Source: Undaria pinnatifida
Taxonomy: Eukaryota; Sar; Phaeophyceae; Laminariales; Alariaceae
Assembly (NCBI GenBank): GCA_012845835.1
Contig: JABAKD010000005.1
Coordinates: 7,382,655 to 7,446,654 of the forward strand
DNA length: 64,000 bases
Reading direction: 5' to 3'
Shown here: positions 57,111-64,000 of the stretch, piece after piece
Layout: each line of letters starts with the position of its first letter
Position numbering within the stretch: the first letter of the stretch is position 1
Notes under the pieces: model-generated
Database searches by the model: none
Seen by the model: only the letters and a program-made list of their open reading frames with translations
What the model was told of the DNA's origin: nothing
Position numbers and translations under genes: made by a program

Positions 57111-58740
57111 TATATATATGGCATCGGGACCACAAAGAGACCACTACCATCAGTTTTGACATCGGCAGGGGGGACACCTGCCGTTTAGCGGACGAGCATC
57201 GGCGATGTAAAACGCCTAAAGGAAGATAAGGCATTTTTACGTTTCAATTGGGAGTGCGATTGTATGCGTCCGAGAAGAAAAAAATCAGGGAGGCTGCAAT
57301 TATGGCCCGTCGAGGAAGCAATAATGGAGCATGTCGAGTGCGGGCATTCCGGATAGTACTCTTCAGAAATACCCATGTGCTGTGAGACGCGTGCGGCTTG
57401 TGCACCGATTCATTACATCTGAAGGCTACACAATAGCATACCTGGTAGAATTTATATTAGAATGTATGATAGGTATGATAGGTCTGACCTATGGTACGGT
57501 AAACGTGCACCCTTTTCGTTTTGCCCTCTTGAGGGTGATGTGCGTTGATACACTACTCTATACCTCACCCGAACTTATTTAATTGTAGTGTATAGAGTGA
57601 ATTGTAGTGTATAGAGTGAACTGAAGGTGCAACCCCATGACCAAGCTCATCACACATTGTAAAACAAGAATGGCATTCCGACGAGTCTGGGTTACTGTAA
57701 GGGACCTTCACTGTTAATAAAAAAAAATTGCCAAAAAGCGCTAGCTTTAGGGTTACGGTTAGTCCTCAATGATTTCTAGACACCGTTATTGCTGCGTTGG
57801 CAATGCACAGTCTACATGATGCTGATGGCGTGTTTTTTGTCTTGCGCATTCTGCCAACAACCAAGGTTTTTACGTGTCTTCGTTGCCTCGCAACAAGTAG
57901 AGGCATGAAGCTGTCCTTGCAATATAAACCCAACATGCACGGGCGGCCTCCACACAGCTGACAGCGGGGTGCACTTTTCAATCATATACCTACGTATACA
58001 ATGAAAGGATTTTATCTTTGTTTCTCCCGGGGGGCTGTGCGAGGAGCAGTTCGCGATGAAGACCTCTTTTACGCGTTGCCCCCTACCTAGGAGTATTCAA
58101 TAGTGCTGCTGTTGAGAGAAGAAGCATCGATCATGGTTATATCAAAGAGGAACAATCATTAACGGTGGCCAACCTGGAAGATAATTTTAGGATGTCACTC
58201 AGATTTTTCATCAATACCCCAGACGGGGGATCAAAGAGAAGATACGATGCACGAAGATCTCAATACCACCTGCGCGTACTCGGTTATGTTCCATGCCGTT
58301 GTCAGTGGCAAATTGGACCAGTGTCGTCGTACACGAACGTCGCCTGGTCTCACGAAAACACCAAGAACCATACAACCAAACTCTGTTTATGTGTAGCGGC
58401 AAACCGAGGCAAACAGCGTACAAATACATCATCCATGTTGTGGGCACGTAAAAAATTACCCTAATGCTGCATTGCAGTCAAGAAAAAAGGGCCCGATTCA
58501 TGTTTTCGCGCTTCGCTCGAAACAAATTTAATTACCGATAGTAGGTAAGACTTTGGTAGTGCGGCCTGGAACCGCTACCTACGACGGCATTCACGTTCAC
58601 ATTACGGCTGCCAAGGGAACGCCCAATCGAACGTGGACGTGGAACACGCGCTTATGCAGTATGTTGTTTTGTATGGCAGATGCGCATTGTATGTATACTG
58701 CTTCTTCAGTAGTATTGATGGTTACCCTCATGTCAAGAAT
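57111..58740. other. Spacer without recognisable gene
   Basis: Only short unassigned frames. A 20-bp tandem pair (AATTGTAGTGTATAGAGTGA) lies at about 57582-57621. Confidence 0.4.
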
Positions 58741-58985
58741 CCTCTTTGACCAAGGGGTGTGGTCGTGAGCTCGATTATCGGCACAGGGGGAGACACTTAT
58801 AGTACGCATTTTGCCTGTGCCTTGAGTCTTCGGCTAACAACGTCGATCGTGCAGCCGCATGGAAAGCGCGTGGCCGGCAAGCAAAAATACAAAAGTGAAG
58901 CATAAATTATAATGGGGGGGAAACATGTGATTGTTGTTGATCATGTGTCCGACGGATCGGATGGCGCCCAGAATCAAATAATCAA
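58741..58985. repeat. Duplicated 3' flank block (paired with 5385-5730)
   Basis: Diverged copy of the block found at the same distance downstream of the first oxidase gene. Shared anchors are AAGGGGTGTGGT and GTTGTTGATCATGTG. It supports a segmental duplication that included the 3' flank. Confidence 0.7.
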
Positions 58986-59030
58986 AACATTCACAACAAT
59001 CAAAACAATCAAAACAATCAAACAATCAAT
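58978..59030. repeat. CAAAACAAT-type microsatellite
   Basis: Imperfect AATCAAAACA units over about 50 bases. Confidence 0.85.
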
Positions 59031-60362
59031 ACCAACATCAAGGCTACGGCAGACGCCCGACCTCCTTTTTTGCCTCCTTTTTTACGAGGCTCGTCTCCAC
59101 TTGAGGATTTCCACACGACCAACCCGACGCTTGACAGAAACATTGGTCGCTCCGCCCGAAGAACAATCTTATTCGGCTTTTAGAATACGCACAACATGTT
59201 TAGGTTCATACCAGGTAGAATAAGAACCACAAACAAACGGGCTTCGAAATGATACTGTATTGCTGTAGGTATCATGGTACCTCAGTCACGTACAGACAGT
59301 ATTTCGCCCAAAAGAGCTACCTCTTCGTACCGTAGCACGCGTTCTGCCATACTTTCATGGGTTACTCGAAAACAGCGGTGTTTCGACTCGGCTTGTCATC
59401 CTGCACAAGGCTCCCACACAGCCTACTTGTCGACCGCTTCGCAAACACGCACTACTGTTGGATGTGAATGTGCGCTCCGCTCGAACAGGCTAAGCAGCGC
59501 CTTACCCACGTTGAATGGTCGCTGCTCATACGAATGACTCGTGCTACCATAGATGTACCACTTCTTGCCTGAAATGATCTCTGAAAGACTGGGCTCCTTA
59601 ATCGACCCAAAATCTACGGAAATACGACATTTTTATGCACGATTCTCGGCGTGCACCTATAACGCCACGGATTTTTTCATCCAGTAGCAATTATTTTTTC
59701 TCCGAATCACGTCTTGGGAGAGATCTTAAGCTCCCACAATGAGGAACCTGAAAAAAAAAACGTGGTGCACATCTCTATCGCAGCACGCGTCTCACTGTAG
59801 GGAATCGAGGTTCATATCTACTAGGTAAAGTCTTGGAGCGCTGTATATTCAGGCGCCTGCTTGCTTTAATCCGGCTTGTCTACGCTATGTACATACACGA
59901 TACGGCAAACCCGCATCATACTACGCACCCACATGCAGGTCGGTCGCACAAGTATATCAACCACAAACACGCAATACATGACTATCACAAGGGGAATACA
60001 GTATGGGTCTCCCATATAAGGCGGTCCGAGTAAGGCGGTATCCTGATACAAGGCGGTCGCAACCGCTTGACGCGACTGGGGAATGCCACCCATAACCTCC
60101 TGGAATGGATACGCGGCTTCCCTCAATTAGGCTATCATTGTCATATCGCCCTGGCACACCACGGCCTTGCTCGGGATGGTAGGAAAAAAACAGTAAGTTT
60201 GAAGCCCAACACAATACGAGGGGTTTTGTCTAGCGCGCTTCGACCTACGTTCCTACCAATGCGTTCGATCGTCTCGCGTATCAAAAACTACGGAGCACAC
60301 GCAACGGTAAAAGTGCGTGCGTGGCTGCACGTCGATGCCGCGACTGGTCCATCTACCACACA

Positions 60363-60542
60363 CAGTAGTGGTCGCTCCATAGTGTTGACTGAGTGGTGCC
60401 GGTTGTCCGCTATAGTGCCTGTAAAATCGTGTGGCAAAGTGGGAACAACCAGCCTTGGCAGTATGTGGATTAGTGCCGGTTGTCGCTATAGTGCTGGTAG
60501 TTCTAGCTGGCACATACCGGCACCATAGATGGACCACTACTG
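60363..60542. mobile_element. Small inverted-repeat element (MITE B)
   Basis: About 180 bp with terminal inverted repeats: CAGTAGTGGTCGCTCCATAG at the left against the complement of CACCATAGATGGACCACTACTG at the right. Inside are inverted GTGCCGGTTG(T)C(C)GCTATAGTGC motifs. A relative lies at 48525-48625. It has no coding capacity. Confidence 0.65.
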
Positions 60543-60963
60543 TAGCGGCAGAGACGCATTGCCGAAAGAGTAGAGAGCAAGGGTGTCTACATGTATGGAG
60601 AGATACTCTCTCTCTCTGCTCTGGGGCGACCACAATTGGCTTGCTGCGGCAGGGGAACACACAATGTTTTTGGAGTCCTAGCTTGAGGAGCTCTACACCG
60701 ACTTTGACAAAACCTGAAGGTGCAGCCAGATACACAGACCTATGGCCTAGATATCTAGCGAATATTTTGTCCAAACACTGTAGTCATTCCAACTACAGTG
60801 TATTGGGTAGTTCCCGAGCTGAGGAGCCCCGGCAGTCACAAGAGTTGAGTAGCTCCGGCAGTCAAAAGTGTTTCGGGCAAGACCAAACACTCGCTCCTCC
60901 CTTTTTCCGATGCGAGGCCGCCATGGCGCGCTCGTACTGTAGTGCGTCATGGGTGTACGCAGC

Positions 60964-61062
60964 TGGGCAGCACTTGTACCAAAGGTGCATACACCTCACT
61001 CCCGCTACCACAACCGGTTCGCCTTCATACGGCAGGCGCTATGTACGGTTTGTAAACATGCA
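60964..61062. repeat. Duplicated 3' flank block (paired with 7589-7695)
   Basis: TTCGCCTTCATACGGCAGG and TACGGTTTGTAAACA correspond to the block 240-340 bp downstream of the first gene's stop. Confidence 0.6.
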
Positions 61063-61308
61063 GAAAATGTAAGCACGCCTACAGCCACTGGCCAAACAAA
61101 TACAGACAGCTATTTGTCAAGGTCGGCCTGGCCAAACGAACCGACGTTTCCCGAGATTATACGGTACACCCCCCCCCCCCCCCAACCGGCCTGAGCGCGC
61201 GCCCTTCGACCTCCCATAGAAAGCTCAGCAGCAAAAACTAAGCATATCGTGGTGTACTTCGTTATTTCTAAGGTAGGAGCCCGTCGAAGCTGAGTGTTCA
61301 TTAATGCC

Positions 61309-61506
61309 TTATCCCGGCGGTGCCATCGGCGAAAACATCCTCGCGAAGAAGCTGTTCATGAACATGCCGTTCGGGTCCCACTCGGCAGACAGGCTCCTCA
61401 GAATCGGCAGGCGGTCCGCATACGCATTCTTCAGCTTAGCTTCGGCGTCGGTAATGTAGGCCTCGCTCCACTTGGCCCAGTGCGGAAACGATGCGTTGGT
61501 ACCGTC
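61309..61506 (-). CDS. Oxidase copy 2, last exon
   Basis: DGTNASFPHWAKWSEAYITD through WDPNGMFMNSFFARMFSP. Acceptor CAACAG and the stop codon context are clear. It differs from copy 1 by conservative changes and a longer tail. Confidence 0.95.
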   Translation of the reverse strand, partial: DGTNASFPHWAKWSEAYITDAEAKLKNAYADRLPILRSLSAEWDPNGMFMNSFFARMFSPMAPPG

Positions 61507-62814
61507 CTGTTGGAGTTGCGGTCATATCGTCCGGGCGAGAGGAAATTCGGGCACGTAAGTATGGTGACTGAATGGTTGGTCCATCTAGAAGGCCGATTTT
61601 CACTTGATCGGGGTTTCCGCAACCTTGTGAAAACGTCAGAACTCCAAAATTGGAAGAGAGGTTCCAGCGCCTTTCCCGCATTTGTCGACGGTAAATTTTT
61701 TTTCGTGAACCCGGGCAATATATCGGTATACTGCTGGGCAACCTCCTAGACTCTTAAGGTTATTCGACAATGATCGGTCTGCATTCAAAGCGTCCTTGGC
61801 TCCGCAGGTCACAGCGGCATCAACAACTATCAAACGAGTGGCACCACCAACCCATAAACGGCGATATTTCTTGCGGAATGGTAATATATGGAAAACCAAT
61901 GTCGTCATGAACACACAACGAGTGTAGCGTTCTATTACAAAAAAACACATTTGAAACATTGTCAGCTAGCTGACACTTCGACTAGTTGAATGATTTTGCA
62001 GCGAAAGGCCTGTGTAGGCTCACACTTAAGGTGTACCATGATTGCCCTCACCTTCAGCTTGATGGCCAGCCAGGCGTCGGTGACCTTGGTGTTGAAATCC
62101 TTCAGTCGAGGGGTGCCGACGGCCGAAAGCACTTCGATCCACAAGAAGACGTCCCCCTGAGTCAAGAGAGTAAACCATGGAATGGAAAAACAGAAGACGG
62201 TCAATTAAATCAACGCGAGGAGAGATGAAAAACAACACAAGTTACAGCAGTAGACACGAGGAGGATGCACGACATCGTCTCATTTCTGCACGTGTGTCCA
62301 CCGTTGCATACCAACGACGGTGTCGACGAATACGCTGTGCAGTCCAATCACGTCCCTGGCAGGAAGCAGAGACCAAATTCCGCACAGCCACCAAATTTCA
62401 CCGCCACCGACGCGATTTCTGACCCCAATCGAATTGGGGTTTCATGAAACATAGAGGCGTTCTGTTACTCCAGGCAAGGGAACACTAAAAATAGAGAGCA
62501 AGCAAGAACATCCCGGACAGCACAGACATAATTAATATATGCCGAAGAAGATACACGTCGCGTGTATACCACAATCGTGTCAGTGCTATGATACATCGAG
62601 ACTTGAAAGAAAGCAAGAAGAAACACCCCAGGCCGCGCCACAATAACGTCAGCGCTATAAAGTGACAGATACCTCTTTGCCGAAGGAGGGGCAGATCGGG
62701 GTATCGCTGTGCTTGGTGAAGCGCATCTCGATGGCGACGTTCAAGGGCATGCTGTCCTCTTCCTCCGCGAAGAACTTGACGATGGCGATCGTGTCTTGGA
62801 CGGCCTTATACGCG
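61309..62814 (-). CDS. Second copy of the FAD-dependent sugar-lactone/alditol oxidase gene, 3' part (3 exons)
   Basis: Paralogue of the gene at 7926-25405, same strand. Exons 62814-62673, 62156-62052 and 61506-61309 match exons 16-18 of copy 1 in length (142, 105 and 198 versus 189 nt), splice sites and phase. It keeps IEMR (catalytic Glu and Arg) and PHWAKW (HWxK Lys), and ends SPMAPPG with stop TAA at 61311-61309, three residues longer than copy 1. In exon 17 I count ten base differences, eight of them synonymous, so the protein is under constraint. The counterpart of the 32-bp micro-exon was not found between 62815 and 64000. The gene's 5' part therefore lies beyond the window or the copy is 5'-incomplete. 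Function as for copy 1, substrate unknown. Confidence 0.88.
62052..62156 (-). CDS. Oxidase copy 2, penultimate exon
   Basis: GDVFLWIEVLSAVGTPRLKD followed by FNTKVTDAWLAIKLK. Acceptor ACTCAG, donor GTGAGG, phase 0 on both sides, exactly as exon 17 of copy 1. Confidence 0.93.
62673..62814 (-). CDS. Oxidase copy 2, exon with Glu-x-Arg motif
   Basis: MPLNVAIEMRFTKHSDTPIC, matching exon 16 of copy 1. The acceptor reads GTTAAAAAG, weaker than CCACAG in copy 1. The first base completes a codon split with an upstream exon not seen in the window. Confidence 0.92.
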
Positions 62815-63106
62815 CTTTTTAACCGGGCAGGGATGCCGACAAAGTGAGATACGATAGAGGTTTTCGATGTGAAACCAAGGCGTGCTATGATAGGGATACA
62901 ATAGCACGTATTGGCCAAATCCCTTTCTGGCTGACGGGGTCCGACATCGTTGGAATGCTAATGCCACAATCACAATATTCGTTATATGCCCAGACCACGG
63001 GATTGTTCATTGCGAACGCACGGTCAGTTTTCCAAATTCAATACAGAGCTTCTGCAGTAGAAAAGCTCCAGAAAAAAACAAGTGTCCCCCTACCATAGCG
63101 TAAGTC

Positions 63107-63232
63107 GAACCCTAACCCTAACCCTAGCCCAAACCCTAGCCCTAACCCCAACCCTAACCCCAACCCTAACGCTAACCCCAACCCTAACCTCAACCCTAAC
63201 CCTATCCCTAACCCTAACTCTAACCCCGACCG
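63107..63232. repeat. Degenerate interstitial telomere-like array
   Basis: About 20 units of CCCTAA and variants (CCCCAA, CCCTAG, CCTCAA) on the plus strand. It lies a few hundred bases upstream of the visible exons of oxidase copy 2, probably in its next intron. Confidence 0.92.
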
Positions 63233-63329
63233 TCACCCCGAGACGACAGCTTTATTGTATACGATGGTTGAGAAGCCGACGCCCACCCGTAGGAAAAGGG
63301 GCGATGATCGATGGACGGAGAAATAGCAG

Positions 63330-63610
63330 TTGGGCTAGTAACCGAAGCGTACCTCGGGGCTTGCGGGATGGTGGAATCTCGTACTGAGAGAGGGGTTTCG
63401 GGTTGGTGTTGAGGATAGGACGTCGGTGAGGTTGGGCGGTGATATTTCGCGCTACCGCTGATCACTCAATGCAGGTATTGGATTGGATGAGGCCTCCCGC
63501 GATATTCGGACGGGCTGCAACAAACGCCGCGATGTGTGCGCCCTCAGCGCGGCGCCCATCCTTGGGATTGAAGCGGCCGTGCAAAAGGGTGCTAAGCTTC
63601 TAGGGTGGGT
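63330..63610. repeat. Dispersed repeat, reverse copy
   Basis: Read on the minus strand it shows CCACCCACCCTA, GCGCTGAGGGC and GGCCTCATCCAATCCAATAC in the order of 15950-16175, in intron 11 of copy 1. The orientation relative to the oxidase genes is the same as judged by strand: forward at 15.9 kb and reverse here. Confidence 0.65.
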
Positions 63611-63699
63611 GGAGGAACGTCTGTAGTTTTTCTGCGTGTATTACCCTGTTCTCGAAGGATAGCTAGTCCCGAACGGAGAGATCGACTCGTTCGTTAATT

Positions 63700-63993
63700 C
63701 TATGAGTTTCGGATCAAATGCTGGAACCACATTTTTTCACAATAATAACCTGGGTTCATCTGATTGGGCCGCGATTGCACATTTCGAAATCCTTGCGGAA
63801 TCAAATCCGGGTCGTTGCCACCAGCGAGCTCATCCGTCACTCCGCCCACGAAAAACCACAAACGATCGAGGCGTCCTATGATCGAGATTTCTCTGACGAG
63901 CTTAATAATTTCTCCATCGGGTTCGTGATCAGCTGCCAACTTACCCCCACCCGACAAAGACATGATTCCAACTAAGCGATCAGATGGCCACAA
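63700..63993 (-). other. Unassigned open stretch, 97 codons
   Basis: Begins MWPSDRLVGIMSLSGGGKLA and includes EIIKLVREISIIGRLDRLWF. The opposite strand is also open over most of it (63718-63975). Composition is protein-like, but no family is recognised and nothing ties it to the oxidase gene. It might be a gene or transposon exon running on beyond the window. Confidence 0.25.
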
Positions 63994-64000
63994 CTATATC

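Noticed and set aside
58211-58447. Minus-strand stretch with a DNG motif, suggestive of a retroelement integrase
   Set aside because: A single short motif with no other integrase signature and no neighbouring retroelement genes or long direct repeats.
60431-61072. Plus-strand open frame of 213 codons
   Set aside because: Starts at GTG inside MITE B and runs through repeat sequence into the diverged duplicated flank of the oxidase. It has no domain and is not kept in the flank of copy 1.
63082-63387. Open frame rich in Thr-Leu repeats
   Set aside because: Translation of the degenerate telomere-like array.

Overview
This window is eukaryotic nuclear DNA. The only confident genes are two tandem, same-strand copies of one flavoprotein gene, split into many exons by GT-AG introns averaging about 0.9 kb. 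The rest is mostly repeats. Very intron-rich genes with long introns, interstitial TTAGGG-type repeats, a Crypton-type tyrosine recombinase fossil and dense small inverted-repeat elements fit a large stramenopile genome, most likely a brown alga. That assignment is an inference and no taxon-specific marker is present.

Layout. 1-1690: a roughly 600-bp repeat in two direct copies, the second carrying a 250-bp insertion. 1.7-7.9 kb: no recognisable gene, but blocks at 5.4-5.7 and 7.6-7.7 kb recur at the same distance downstream of the second gene copy. 7926-25405 (minus strand): a complete 18-exon gene for a 670-residue FAD-dependent oxidoreductase of the gulonolactone / arabinonolactone / alditol oxidase family. 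I assembled it from splice sites and compatible phases. 25.4-61.3 kb: a repeat-dominated spacer. It contains members of a terminal-inverted-repeat family with G-rich left halves and C-rich right halves (26.8-28.8, 44.2-47.5 and 56.1-57.1 kb, plus isolated ends), a broken tyrosine recombinase (31.0-32.0 kb), two kinds of small inverted-repeat elements, and a 7.2-kb inverted repeat (36.2-43.5 kb). One arm of that inverted repeat carries a poly(A)-tailed retroposon with a 7-bp target duplication, and the other arm supplies the empty site. 61309-62814 (minus strand): the last three exons of the second oxidase copy, whose 5' part lies beyond the window or in unresolved sequence up to 64 kb. A degenerate telomere-like array sits just upstream at 63.1 kb.

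Both oxidase copies keep the Glu-x-Arg and His-Trp-x-Lys active-site motifs and differ mainly at synonymous positions, so both look functional. The paralogues probably arose by an old tandem segmental duplication that included more than 2.5 kb of 3' flank, later separated by transposon insertion. Substrate and pathway cannot be read from the sequence. Oxidation of a sugar lactone (ascorbate-like biosynthesis) or of an alditol is possible.
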